NCBI GenBank assembly: GCA_013285445.1
Contig: CP053448.1
Span: 62,001-126,000, forward strand
Length of the DNA stretch: 64,000 bases
Reading direction: 5' to 3'
Source: Pseudomonadota bacterium
Lineage (GTDB): Bacteria; Pseudomonadota; Gammaproteobacteria; Xanthomonadales; Wenzhouxiangellaceae
The translations under genes were made by a program, and so were the position numbers. Below, piece by piece: positions 17,780 through 26,500 of the stretch. Every line of letters starts with the position of its first letter. The first letter of the stretch is position 1. Under the pieces are notes generated by a model. The model was not told the DNA's origin. It did no database searches and saw nothing but the letters and a program-made list of their open reading frames with translations.

Positions 17780-18183
17780 TCCGGCTCGTCCCAGTAGTTG
17801 GCCTTCTCAGGCATCACGTGGCGCACCCCGCCCCTAGGATCGTCCTGATCGCCCTTGTAACGCGGGATCAGGTGGACGTGCAAATGGAAGATCGTTTGAC
17901 CAGCGGCCTCGCCCGAGTTGACGCCAATGTTCCAGCCATTGGGCTGGTGCACGCGTTCGATCTTTTCTCGCACCACGGGAAGCGCCGCGATCACCGCCAG
18001 TTGCTCGGCCGGCGATGCCTCGAACCAACCGGCGACATGCCGACGGGGAATGAGCAGTGCGTGGCCCGGGCTAACGGGATAGCGGTCCCAAAGGGCGAGC
18101 ACGTGCTCGTCCTCGTGGAAAACCTGGTCAGGGTCCGGATCGCAGAAGGGGCAGTCGCCATCAGCCATGCGGTCAGTATCCAT
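17776..18183 (-). CDS. HIT-family nucleotide hydrolase/transferase
   Basis: 135 residues. The histidine triad FHLHVHLIPR (His100, 102, 104) is complete and an N-terminal CPFC pair (Cys11, Cys14) is of the zinc-binding HIT type. HIT proteins hydrolyse AMP-X or Ap4A-like substrates. It is the first gene of a two-gene operon with the HNH nuclease, so a nucleotide-signal or nucleotide-adduct role in that locus is possible. Met6 is an alternative start. Confidence 0.88.
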   Translation of the reverse strand: MDTDRMADGDCPFCDPDPDQVFHEDEHVLALWDRYPVSPGHALLIPRRHVAGWFEASPAEQLAVIAALPVVREKIERVHQPNGWNIGVNSGEAAGQTIFHLHVHLIPRYKGDQDDPRGGVRHVMPEKANYWDEPE

Positions 18184-18287
18184 GGATGGGCGGCTGCCAA
18201 CAAGCCAGCAGCCCGCTTGCCGGTTCAGTTCGGACGCTGGGCATTCTCAGTCGAACACTTTGATTGCACCGTCACGAGGCTGTGATC

Positions 18288-19217
18288 ATGATGGCCCTCA
18301 TGACCAACTCGATTGCTTTCACGATCGTGCTGCTGGCCTGCCTGGTGCTGGTCGGCTGTGCGCGGCATCTCAACGACCCCGGGCGTGATATCTCATTGCC
18401 GCAGAAGGGCCATGTGGTGCTGGCCGATCAGCGTTTTTCGCCGCCGGATTGGCCGCAGGCGTTGTATGCCGATGTCTATATTCCGGACGGCAATAGTCCC
18501 GATGGCAGTCCGGCGGCGTGGCCGGCGGTGTTGGTGGTGCACGGTGGGGGCTGGGAGCGGCGTAGCCGGGAGGATATGACGAGCATCTCCCGTCGGCTGG
18601 CCGATCGTGGTTTCGTGGCGGTCAATATCGACTACCGCTTCGCGCCCGAGTATCGCTTTCCGGCCCAGCTTCACGACGTGCAGATCGCGCATCGGTGGAT
18701 GAGGGAGGAGGCCTCGCGGCTGCGGATCGATCCCGAGCGGATTGCCGGGCTGGGGTTTTCGTCCGGGGCGCATCTGGTGGCTCTGGTCGGGCTGGTGGCC
18801 GGCACGGACACGTCGCTTAACGCCGAGTACGGGCCGGAGGACGACGGCTATTTTGCGGTGGTGGTCGGGGGCATTCCGTCGGATTTTGGGCTGTTTTCCG
18901 GCGGCAAGCTGTTGCGGCAGCTCATGGGGGCCAGGCAGGGCGAAGCGCCGGAAGCCTACCGGGCGGCCTCGCCGATTACGCACGTGCATGACGATGCACC
19001 GCCGTTTTTCCTCTTCCATGGCACGCTGGATCAAACGGTGCCCTTCAAGCACGCCCGGGTGCTGTACGAGGCGCTGCTCGAACACGGGGTACACGCCGAG
19101 CTGTTCCGGATGCGCCTGCGTGGGCACGTCACTTCGTTTCTGTTGCGCGGCGACGCGATGCGAAGCGCCATTGCCTTTCTGCATGACATGGTGGGGCGTC
19201 CGGCAGATGAGGAGTGA
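18288..19217 (+). CDS. Lipoprotein alpha/beta hydrolase (BD-FAE/lipase-like)
   Basis: Start chosen at ATG 18288. A TTG 24 bp upstream would only lengthen the signal peptide. A hydrophobic leader ends in the lipobox LVGC, so it is probably membrane-anchored in the envelope. The oxyanion motif HGGGW and the nucleophile elbow GFSSGAH are present, with Asp in HGTLDQTVPF and His in RGHVTSF completing the triad. A truncated duplicate lies at 22021-22626. Confidence 0.87.
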   Translation: MMALMTNSIAFTIVLLACLVLVGCARHLNDPGRDISLPQKGHVVLADQRFSPPDWPQALYADVYIPDGNSPDGSPAAWPAVLVVHGGGWERRSREDMTSISRRLADRGFVAVNIDYRFAPEYRFPAQLHDVQIAHRWMREEASRLRIDPERIAGLGFSSGAHLVALVGLVAGTDTSLNAEYGPEDDGYFAVVVGGIPSDFGLFSGGKLLRQLMGARQGEAPEAYRAASPITHVHDDAPPFFLFHGTLDQTVPFKHARVLYEALLEHGVHAELFRMRLRGHVTSFLLRGDAMRSAIAFLHDMVGRPADEE

Positions 19218-19364
19218 ATGCTTGCCGGGTCCGCTCACGTGTGCCGTAAAGCTACGCACCACTTCTAACTGATTGAAAAAGCGCCCGTTTCCAGCACTGC
19301 CATCGCTTTCTTGCGGCGGCCTATTCTGCTAATATGATCACTCAGTCTTAACCGCCCTAAGTCA

Positions 19365-19544
19365 ATGACCTCGATCTCCCACCGCAAGTCTGGCGTCAAG
19401 GTAACTCGCTCTGAGATTCGGCGAGCAGTGGCCAGTTCTACGGCCATAGAGACGGGTCAGAGCGTGAAAGTGCTCGAGCGCAAGCTCAAGAACGGCCAGC
19501 ACCGTGGGCATCGCGTGACGCTGGCGGCGGCCAAGACTCGGTAG
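19365..19544 (+). CDS. Small basic protein, 59 residues, possible Fic-associated
   Basis: This short frame is preceded by a TAATAT-like -10. It encodes MTSISHRKSGVKVTRSEIRR followed by VASSTAIETGQSV and a lysine-rich helix. The SSTAIETG stretch resembles the inhibitory helix motif of Fic antitoxins ([ST]xxxE[GN]) with one residue out of register. It is convergent with the fic gene that ends 14 bp away, which is unusual for an antitoxin. Coding status is uncertain. Confidence 0.35.
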   Translation: MTSISHRKSGVKVTRSEIRRAVASSTAIETGQSVKVLERKLKNGQHRGHRVTLAAAKTR

Positions 19545-19557
19545 ACTCCTCGCAGCT

Positions 19558-20187
19558 TCAATCTTTCAGAGCTTTGGAAGTCAGCTCGATCATTGGGCCA
19601 TAGGTTCTATCCAGGCCCTGCTGGATTGCGGCGAAGTAGCGATCCTTATCCCGGTCCCATTCACTGTAATCCAGCAGCCCCCGGTTGGTCTGCGCCGCCA
19701 TGACGTCGGCAAGTAGCCTCGCCAGGCGACCGTTTCCTTCGCGGAACGGGTGAATCAGGATGAGCTCGACATGGGTGATAGCCAAGGCTTCGGATAGGGC
19801 TTCGTCACTTAGGCCATAGCTGGGCGTGAATCGGTCCAGGCAGGTTTCCTGAAACTCGTCGAGTAGACGAGGAATTTGGTCTGCCGCCGCGAAGTGAAAG
19901 TCGCCTTTTGACAGGTTCACATTTCGAACCTCGCCCGCCCATGGGTAGACATTGCCAAGCCACTGGTGGTGCCAGGACTTAAGATCCGCGATGGTCAGGC
20001 TACGGTCCGGGAAGTCCTTTCTGAATATGTATTGGTAGAGTTGGTCCAGTAGATCCAGTTCGATCTCGTCCATTTCTTCCGGGCTGGTGACGTCAAGGAG
20101 GTTTCGAAGCACCTCCCCATCCGATCCCGGCTGGAATTCGGACTGGCTGCCTGAAGCGTCGTAGCGGTTAGTCACAATCCGCCCCAC
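19558..20187 (-). CDS. fic: Fic-domain AMP-transferase (class I/III-like, no HTH)
   Basis: 209 residues. The active-site loop HPFREGNGR (His146-Arg154) is complete, preceded by the flap region around NVNLSKGDFHFA. No inhibitory helix motif is visible inside the protein, so a separate inhibitor would be expected. Third gene of a minus-strand operon after a second Fic protein and a MazG-like pyrophosphohydrolase (4-bp gap). Confidence 0.9.
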   Translation of the reverse strand: MGRIVTNRYDASGSQSEFQPGSDGEVLRNLLDVTSPEEMDEIELDLLDQLYQYIFRKDFPDRSLTIADLKSWHHQWLGNVYPWAGEVRNVNLSKGDFHFAAADQIPRLLDEFQETCLDRFTPSYGLSDEALSEALAITHVELILIHPFREGNGRLARLLADVMAAQTNRGLLDYSEWDRDKDRYFAAIQQGLDRTYGPMIELTSKALKD

Positions 20188-20191
20188 CTGC

Positions 20192-20584
20192 TTAGCCCTT
20201 CTTCAACCGACTGTACTTAAGCGCCGTTCCCCGCACCAGATCTGCCGGATACTTCTCGGCATTGAGCTTCATCTTCTCGGCCACGGCCGGGCCGATATTG
20301 ATGCCCAGCCGGTCGGAGATGGCGGCCAGGTAGATCTGGATGTCGGCGATCTCAAAGGCGACGGCCTGTTTGGCGTCGTCGGGCAGGTTGCGGCTTTCGT
20401 CTTGGGTGAGCCACTGGAAGAGTTCGAGGAGTTCGCCGGCTTCTCCGGCCAGGGCCATGGCGAGGTTCTTGGGTGAATGAAATTGCTGCCAGTCGCGTTC
20501 GGTGACGAACTGGCGGAATTGTTGTTTGAATTCGACCAGTTCGGGCCATTCTGGGGTTGGGGTTTGTTGGTCGTCCTGGTTCAA
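20192..20584 (-). CDS. MazG-like nucleotide pyrophosphohydrolase
   Basis: 130 residues. The all-alpha NTP-PPase signature is present: AGEAGELLELFQWLT supplies the ExxE(L)E helix and EIADIQIYL the ExxD helix. It matches the short MazG/RS21-C6 (dCTPase-like) group. It overlaps the upstream Fic-HTH gene by 4 bp and is followed by the second fic gene. It may therefore regulate nucleotide pools used or produced by Fic enzymes; that link is inference. Confidence 0.88.
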   Translation of the reverse strand: MNQDDQQTPTPEWPELVEFKQQFRQFVTERDWQQFHSPKNLAMALAGEAGELLELFQWLTQDESRNLPDDAKQAVAFEIADIQIYLAAISDRLGINIGPAVAEKMKLNAEKYPADLVRGTALKYSRLKKG

Positions 20585-21795
20585 TCTGCACCTCGTCCCG
20601 TGTTGCTCGGCTGAGTCGCCGTTCCGGAGTTGGAATCGTGCTCATCGTGGAACAGCTGCAGGTAGTCCCGGTACAGGAACCGGCGGTTTCGTTTGTAGCC
20701 TGTCATTTCATGGAGGATGCCAAGATCGGTCATTCGGCTGACCAGATTGTTGGCCGCCGGATAGGTCGTGCCGATCCAGTCCTGCACCTGCTTGACGGTC
20801 ACTATGGGTTGCTCGTAGAGATGTTCGAGCGTTCGGTGGCCATTGGCTGCGCTGCCGGCCAAGTGGTCGGTGATGGCTTGTCGGTGCGCCTCACGCAATT
20901 GCAGGATGCGGCCGGCCGTGTCACTGGCCTGCTGGCTTACTGCGAAGACGCCGCGCAGGAAGAATGCCAGCCATCCCTCCCAGTCGCCTCGATCGCGCAC
21001 CGCCTGCAGGTGGTCGTAATAGTCCTGGCGGTGGGCCTTGAAGTACCAGGACAGATACAGGACCGGGCGGGCCAGGATCGTCTTTTCGCACAGCAGGAAA
21101 GTGATCAGCAAGCGGCCGACGCGGCCATTGCCGTCGAGAAACGGGTGGATGGTTTCGAATTGCGCGTGGGCTAGCCCGATGTTGATCAGGACTGGCAACT
21201 GCTGGTCCTGGTGGAGGAAGGTTTCGAGCTCGCCGAGCAGCCGCGGCAACTCGTGCGGTGGCGGGGGCACGAAGGTCGCTTCGCGCAGGGTGCAGCCCGA
21301 GGGGCCGATCCAGTTCTGGGATGACCTCAGCTCGCCCGGCGTGAGATTGTGGCCGCGCCCACCCCGCAGAAGCTCGGCATGGATTTCCCGAATGAGACGA
21401 ACGGACACAGGCAGCGACGTCAGTCGCTCCAGACCGTGCCGCATGGCGTGGATGTAATTGAAGATCTCGTCAACATCGTCGGGGGCTTCGGGCGAGAGCA
21501 TCTGCGCCTCGGCCCTGAGGACATCCTGTAGCGAGCTCTGAGTCCCTTCGATCTGGCTCGAGAGCACGGCCTCCTTGCGCACGTACATGGCCACGAAGAG
21601 GTCGGAATTGGGCAGTGTCTGAATCGAGCCATCCAGCCGGCCAAGGGCCCGGTCGGCATCTGACAGCAGCGTGTGAAGCTTGCCGTCCAGCGCTACCGCC
21701 GGATTGGGGGGCAACGGCGCGGGCATGAAGGCGCTGTATCCGCTCGGCTGGCGGATGTAGCGGCCCGACCGGGCTGAGTGGGATTGATTGGCCAT
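20581..21795 (-). CDS. Class II Fic protein with C-terminal winged HTH
   Basis: 404 residues. The N-terminal inhibitory motif SSQIEG (residues 79-84) precedes the Fic core, and the active loop HPFLDGNGR is at 217-225. The last about 110 residues form an HTH (VKQVQDWIGTTYPAANNLVSR), typical of self-inhibited Fic proteins that bind DNA. First gene of the operon with the MazG-like and second Fic genes. Confidence 0.92.
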   Translation of the reverse strand: MANQSHSARSGRYIRQPSGYSAFMPAPLPPNPAVALDGKLHTLLSDADRALGRLDGSIQTLPNSDLFVAMYVRKEAVLSSQIEGTQSSLQDVLRAEAQMLSPEAPDDVDEIFNYIHAMRHGLERLTSLPVSVRLIREIHAELLRGGRGHNLTPGELRSSQNWIGPSGCTLREATFVPPPPHELPRLLGELETFLHQDQQLPVLINIGLAHAQFETIHPFLDGNGRVGRLLITFLLCEKTILARPVLYLSWYFKAHRQDYYDHLQAVRDRGDWEGWLAFFLRGVFAVSQQASDTAGRILQLREAHRQAITDHLAGSAANGHRTLEHLYEQPIVTVKQVQDWIGTTYPAANNLVSRMTDLGILHEMTGYKRNRRFLYRDYLQLFHDEHDSNSGTATQPSNTGRGAD

Positions 21796-22020
21796 GCTTT
21801 CTCGCCGCTTTCTTATGGAGCGAATGCGGCTACATAGTAAACCAGCGGTTTAACATAGGCCAGTCTCTGCGCTCATAGTAAAGTCGGGTGTGTGCGGTCG
21901 CGGATAACCGGGACAGATGCGTAGCGGCCGTTGGCCTCGACGGATGCTACGAGTCGGGGGATACGGATTCTGGACATTCTCCTTCTGAGCCTTTGATTGC
22001 GCCATCACCAGGGTGTGGCC

Positions 22021-22626
22021 ATGATGTCGCTCATGACCGGCTCAATTGCCTTCACGGTGGTGGTGCTGTCTTGCCTGGTGCTGGTTGGCTGCGCACGTCA
22101 TCTCAACGACCCGGGGCGTGACAACTTGTTGCCTCAGACGGGCCACGTGGTGCTAGCCGATCAGCGTTTTTCGCCGCCGGACTGGCCGCAGGCGCTGTAT
22201 GCCGATGTCTATATTCCGGACGGCGATAGTGCCAATGGCAGTCCGGCGGCCTGGCCGGCGGTGCTGGTGGTCCACGGCGGTGGGTGGGAGCGGCGCAGCC
22301 GGGCGGATATGACGAGCATCGCCCGCCGGCTGGCCGATCGCGGCTTCGTGGCGGTCAATATCGACTATCGGTTTGCGCCCGAGTATCGCTTTCCGGCCCA
22401 GCTTCACGACGTTCAGATCGCGCATCGGTGGATGCGTGAGGAGGCCTCTCGGCTGCGGATCGATCCCGACCGGATTGCCGGGCTGGGGTTTTCGGGGAGT
22501 TCTGGGTCATGTAGGGAGTATCGCCATCAGGTCATGGGGAATCAATCGCCGAGAATGAATCTGGAGCGGCGGGATACGTGTAGATGGATGTGTTCTGGGC
22601 GGATATGTTGTCCGTCGGGGATGTAA
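22021..22626 (+). pseudogene. Truncated duplicate of the lipoprotein hydrolase
   Basis: The first about 158 residues closely match the intact hydrolase at 18288-19217, including lipobox, HGGGW and upstream sequence. Similarity stops abruptly inside the nucleophile elbow (GFSG, near base 22497) and is followed by about 43 unrelated codons. The catalytic Ser elbow, Asp and His are lost. The breakpoint is followed by strong hairpins. Confidence 0.85.
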
Positions 22627-22633
22627 CCCCGAC
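22614..22633. repeat. GC-rich hairpin after the truncated hydrolase
   Basis: GTCGGGG-ATGTAA-CCCCGAC, seven perfect pairs with a 6-base loop, lying across the stop region of the truncated gene. No T-run follows on either strand, so it may be a REP-like repeat rather than a terminator. Confidence 0.45.
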
Positions 22634-22649
22634 CTACTTCTCGGGGTTG

Positions 22650-22680
22650 CGGCCATACCCGCGTTTGGGCGGGTCGGCCG
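22650..22680. repeat. Long imperfect hairpin, possible bidirectional terminator or REP element
   Basis: CGGCC-AT-ACCCGC, loop GTTTGG, GCGGGT-C-GGCCG. Eleven GC-rich pairs with one small internal loop, in the gap between the truncated hydrolase (+) and the convergent tpm gene (-). Confidence 0.5.
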
Positions 22681-22706
22681 CAAGCGATTTGATTCGGCGG
22701 GCCGGA

Positions 22707-23363
22707 TTATCGGCGCGACAGGCTGAATACCGACTCGGTCGCCTGGCTCAGGCCGCGCTCGCGCAGCGGGTCGTCAGGCTGGATGGGGGCGTGATAGAGC
22801 GCCTCGACCGCGAAATGTCTGCCGAGGTGGCGGTGCACTTCGGAGTCGGGCACGGCGAAGGGCGGACCGGCGAATGCCTGCTGCGGGTAATCCAGGGTGA
22901 TCAGCAGGCCGCGCGCGTCGGGGCCGGCGATTTCAGCCAGGTGGTCGCAGTAGCGCGGGCGCATATGCTCGGGCAGGGCGATCAGGGCGGCGCGGTCGTA
23001 GAACAGGCTGGCGCCCTGCAGATGGCCGCGGGTGAGATCGATGAAATCGCCGCACAACAACTCGATGCCGTCGCTGGAGTAGTGCACAAACGCGCCGGTT
23101 TCGGTAACCGTCGGCTCGATGCCGCGATCGGTGAAGAAACCGCGGCAGGCCACCTTGCTCAGTTCAACACCGATGACGCGATGGCCGCGCTCGTGCAGCC
23201 AGGCCAGGTCCACGGCCTTGCCGCACAGCGGCACGAACACGCTTTGATCAGGCGGCGCATCCAGCCGCTGCCAGTATTCACGCAGGTAGCGGTTGACCCG
23301 GCCCTCGTGAAAGCCGATGCGGTTTTCCTGCCAGCGCTTGGTCCAGAATTGTTTATCTGTCAC
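22707..23363 (-). CDS. tpm: Thiopurine S-methyltransferase
   Basis: About 218 residues from the GTG at 23363; longer starts lie inside the upstream gene. The start FWTKRWQENRIGFHEG is the family signature. A SAM-binding segment VFVPLCGKAVDLAWL follows, and later YDRAALIALPE. Bacterial TPMTs methylate selenium and tellurium compounds and thiols. The start overlaps the preceding XanB2-like gene by 11 bp, so the two are probably one transcript. Confidence 0.92.
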   Translation of the reverse strand: MTDKQFWTKRWQENRIGFHEGRVNRYLREYWQRLDAPPDQSVFVPLCGKAVDLAWLHERGHRVIGVELSKVACRGFFTDRGIEPTVTETGAFVHYSSDGIELLCGDFIDLTRGHLQGASLFYDRAALIALPEHMRPRYCDHLAEIAGPDARGLLITLDYPQQAFAGPPFAVPDSEVHRHLGRHFAVEALYHAPIQPDDPLRERGLSQATESVFSLSRR

Positions 23364-24336
23364 TGTGCCAGGCCTCCACTTCGACCAGCAGGTCACGGCG
23401 ACAGATGTCGCCACGCAGGCCGGCCAGCGCCACGCCCGGCCAGCGCTGCCTCAGGCGGGCCTCGACCATCGGCCAGTCTGCGGCATGACGCACGTAGACC
23501 CGCACCAGACTGGCCGCATCGAGCTTTGACAAATGCGGCTGACCGGTTCGCTGTGCAGCCTCCTCAAGCAGGATGTCGACATTGCGGGCAGCCTCGTCGG
23601 TCTGCGCCAGGACGTTGCCGCGATGGGCGGTGGCATGGCCGACAACGCTCGCGGTGCCGGATATCAGCAGCGCGGGACGGCCATCTTCCAGATTGAGCGC
23701 GGTGGCGCGGGCGAATGCCGGACTGCGCGGACCATATTCGTCGGGGTAGCGCCAGGCGCTGACCTGGCGGGGGTTCTCGAAGGACCGTCCGGCTGAGCGC
23801 GCGGCCAGCGCGACCAGTCGAAAGCGATCATCAGCCGTGCCGATGGCGGTGGCCGCGCACATGCGCGAGTCATCGAGGCCGGCTGCGCTCAGTGCGCGAC
23901 CCCGTCCGAGGCAGAAGCGTCGATAGCGTTCGCTGTGGCCCTGGCCCGCGTTGATCGCCGGCAGGTAGTTCCAGATCCGCAGCAGCTCAGGATATCCGGC
24001 CTGGCGCAGCCGCTCGATGAGCTCGGTATAGACCGACTCAATCAGGACCGCGGGGTCGGATTCCGGCGGATCGGACCGGGTCATTCCCACGGCCATGAGG
24101 TCACGGCTGCAGCGCGACCAGCCGGCCGCATCGCTGTGGTGTCCGATGACCGAGGGCACGTGCCAGTACTCGGCGTCGAAATCACCGCCCAGCCAGTTCA
24201 CGCCCGGCGCCATCCTCAGCGGATCGGTCGATCGACCGGTAAAGCAAAAGGCAAACAGCGGCTGACCCGCAGCCGCGGCGGCGGTCACAGTCAGCGCCAG
24301 ACAGGCACTGCGTTTGAGGCGGGGTGTCGGAGCCAT
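23353..24336 (-). CDS. Chorismate-transforming enzyme, FkbO/Hyg5/XanB2 family
   Basis: Start taken at Met 24336. About 327 residues, with the family's conserved block RIWNYLPAINAGQ...SERYRRFCLGR and the later RidA-like half (FARATAL, LLISGTASVVGH, NVLAQTDEA). Members hydrolyse or rearrange chorismate to hydroxybenzoates. XanB2 of Xanthomonas makes 3- and 4-hydroxybenzoate for pigment and ubiquinone. No pigment cluster is visible here, so the product's use is unknown. Confidence 0.8.
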   Translation of the reverse strand: MAPTPRLKRSACLALTVTAAAAAGQPLFAFCFTGRSTDPLRMAPGVNWLGGDFDAEYWHVPSVIGHHSDAAGWSRCSRDLMAVGMTRSDPPESDPAVLIESVYTELIERLRQAGYPELLRIWNYLPAINAGQGHSERYRRFCLGRGRALSAAGLDDSRMCAATAIGTADDRFRLVALAARSAGRSFENPRQVSAWRYPDEYGPRSPAFARATALNLEDGRPALLISGTASVVGHATAHRGNVLAQTDEAARNVDILLEEAAQRTGQPHLSKLDAASLVRVYVRHAADWPMVEARLRQRWPGVALAGLRGDICRRDLLVEVEAWHSDR

Positions 24337-24375
24337 GGCCGATGCATTGTAGGCCACCGGCCGATCGCTGCGGGT

Positions 24376-26379
24376 TCAGGCCGGCGGCGGCTCGGACTCG
24401 GCGGGCTCAGGTTCCGGCTCATCGTCGCGCTCGCGCTCACCTTCAAGCAGGCCGCGCAACAGCTGCTCGGCACCGCGGCGGGTTGCGTCACCGGTTTCCT
24501 CCTCGCCGTTTTCATCGGCATCCGGGTCGCGGTCGAACAACCGCCGGCCGATTTCCTCGCTGATCGCCCGCTCGGCAATCTTGCGAAGATCCACGCTGAC
24601 GGTTGGCCCGAGCACAGGGCCGGCAATCTCCAGCGGTATGCGGCCACCGGTCGCCCGACGCAGCTGATCGGGCATCATGGCGGCCAGATTCTCGCCCAGA
24701 TCCAGCGTCACACTGTAGGCCACCCGGTCGGCGGCAAAATCGATCTGACCGCTGCCGCTGGCCGCGAATCCCTCGGCCGCCAGGTTCAAGCGGGGCAGCA
24801 TGATGACGCCCTCGCTGGCGCTCAGGCTGCCGGAGAGCTCGCGAAAAGCCGTCTCTCCGCCAAAGGCACGGCTGATGTTGCCGAGGTTGGAAACCGTCAG
24901 CTCCTGGTCGATGAGCTGGCGAAGATCGACACCGCGCACGGCGCCATCGGCAATCGTGAAGCTGCCCTGGCCATCCAGGGTCGCCAGAATGGCTTTCGGG
25001 CTCAGGCCACTGAACGACAGATCGAGATCCAGCCCGCCACGGCCGGTCACCGGAAGCTGCCCGCTGACCACCGCAGCCAGCTGCTCGATGGCCACGCCGG
25101 ACAACCTCGGCGTCATCGAAACGGCCGGCGGCTGGCGATTGAAGTCGACGCTGACACGGCCATCGAACTGACCGCCGAACAACCCCGCGCCGAGTGGATC
25201 GAGCAGCAGCCGGCCATCGCGCAGCCGACTGCGCGCGCGAACGTCGTTGAGGCGCACGCCTTCGGCCAGCAGCAGTTCATCCAGCTTCAGCTCGAAGCGA
25301 AGATCGAGCGCCCCAAGCGCGCTGAAATCCTGCGGCGCACCCGTGTCGCCAGCACTTTCGGCGGCCGTCTCGGCCGGCACCAGCTCGGTCAGATCCAGCC
25401 GTGAACCGGTCACGCTCAGTCGCGCCACCAGCGGCATACCCAGCTCCGCCTGCCCGTCCAGCTCGAACTGCTGTTCATTCAGGCTGATGACGGCAGCGGG
25501 CAATGAAACACTGACCGGACTGCCCAGCGTGGCGCTCAACGGCTGTCGGGTCTCGAAGCCGACGGGCAGGGTCGCATGCGACAGATCGAGCCGCAGGCCC
25601 TCGATTTCGGCCCGCTGCGGGCTGGCCGCGAGATCGACCGAAACGCGGGCGCTGGCCCGAGCACTGGCACCGGCCGCGGGCAGATCAAAGTCGGCCCGAT
25701 CGACGGCCAGGTCGATCCGATCGAACGCGCCCGACAGCGTGATCTCGCCGGCCAGTCCCAGCGTGGCGACCGGCGCGTCTTTTTCGATCAGCGCTGCCTC
25801 CAGAGTCACCGCCGTCGGCTGGTCAGGGAAAAAGGGTGCCAGTTCCAGGCTGTCGATCCGGATTTGCTGGCGCTGACCGCTGGCCTCGTCAATCAGGCCC
25901 ACCATCACGTCGGCCAGACGAACGGTACCGGTCTGCAAGGTCACTGATTCGGCGGCATCCGGCCGATCCGGCGCTGGCTCACCGGCAAACAGACCCTCAA
26001 GATTGGATTGCCCGGTGCGGCTGGTGACCAGGTTGAAGCGCGCCGATTCCAGCGTTACGGCGCCGATCTCGATATCGCCGCTCAACAGCGGCAGCAGACG
26101 CAGCGAAGCGGTCGCGCGGCCGATTTCGGCGAGCAACGGCAAGGCAGCCATCTCGGGCGGGTTGCCCAGGCGCGCGTCCTGGATCTCGAAGGCCAGCCGC
26201 GGCCACAGCTTGAGATCAATCGGCCCGTCAAGCCGGACTTCGCGGCCCAGCAGCTCGGTTGCGCGCGCTGCAATCTCGTCGCGATAATCATCCGGATCGA
26301 TCAGGGCAACCGCGGCAGCGGCCCCAATCAGTACCACCACCACAAGAACTATCAGGATCAGAACGACTCGTCGCAACAT
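24376..26379 (-). CDS. AsmA-family inner-membrane protein
   Basis: 667 residues. One N-terminal transmembrane helix (about 5-27) is followed by the AsmA start motif (IDPDDYRDEIAARATELLGREV). The rest is repeated beta-rich segments and the C-terminal AsmA_2 region with repeated LDLSFSGL/DGQGSFTI motifs. It ends in an acidic, proline-rich tail. AsmA/TamB-like proteins span the periplasm and are linked to phospholipid transport to the outer membrane. Confidence 0.88.
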   Translation of the reverse strand: MLRRVVLILIVLVVVVLIGAAAAVALIDPDDYRDEIAARATELLGREVRLDGPIDLKLWPRLAFEIQDARLGNPPEMAALPLLAEIGRATASLRLLPLLSGDIEIGAVTLESARFNLVTSRTGQSNLEGLFAGEPAPDRPDAAESVTLQTGTVRLADVMVGLIDEASGQRQQIRIDSLELAPFFPDQPTAVTLEAALIEKDAPVATLGLAGEITLSGAFDRIDLAVDRADFDLPAAGASARASARVSVDLAASPQRAEIEGLRLDLSHATLPVGFETRQPLSATLGSPVSVSLPAAVISLNEQQFELDGQAELGMPLVARLSVTGSRLDLTELVPAETAAESAGDTGAPQDFSALGALDLRFELKLDELLLAEGVRLNDVRARSRLRDGRLLLDPLGAGLFGGQFDGRVSVDFNRQPPAVSMTPRLSGVAIEQLAAVVSGQLPVTGRGGLDLDLSFSGLSPKAILATLDGQGSFTIADGAVRGVDLRQLIDQELTVSNLGNISRAFGGETAFRELSGSLSASEGVIMLPRLNLAAEGFAASGSGQIDFAADRVAYSVTLDLGENLAAMMPDQLRRATGGRIPLEIAGPVLGPTVSVDLRKIAERAISEEIGRRLFDRDPDADENGEEETGDATRRGAEQLLRGLLEGERERDDEPEPEPAESEPPPA

Positions 26380-26500
26380 GGACCGGCCTCACGCAACTGC
26401 TCGACGACAGTGTACGCCAATGCCCACCGCCCGGTGATGACGCCCGCCTTTTGCGATTGGCTCCGGCCGTGCCCCAGCGTGGCGGCGGACCAAAGCCGGC

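Noticed and set aside
19265..19447. 60-codon minus-strand frame opposite the small Fic-side gene
   Set aside because: No ribosome site and unremarkable composition. It overlaps a better candidate on the plus strand.
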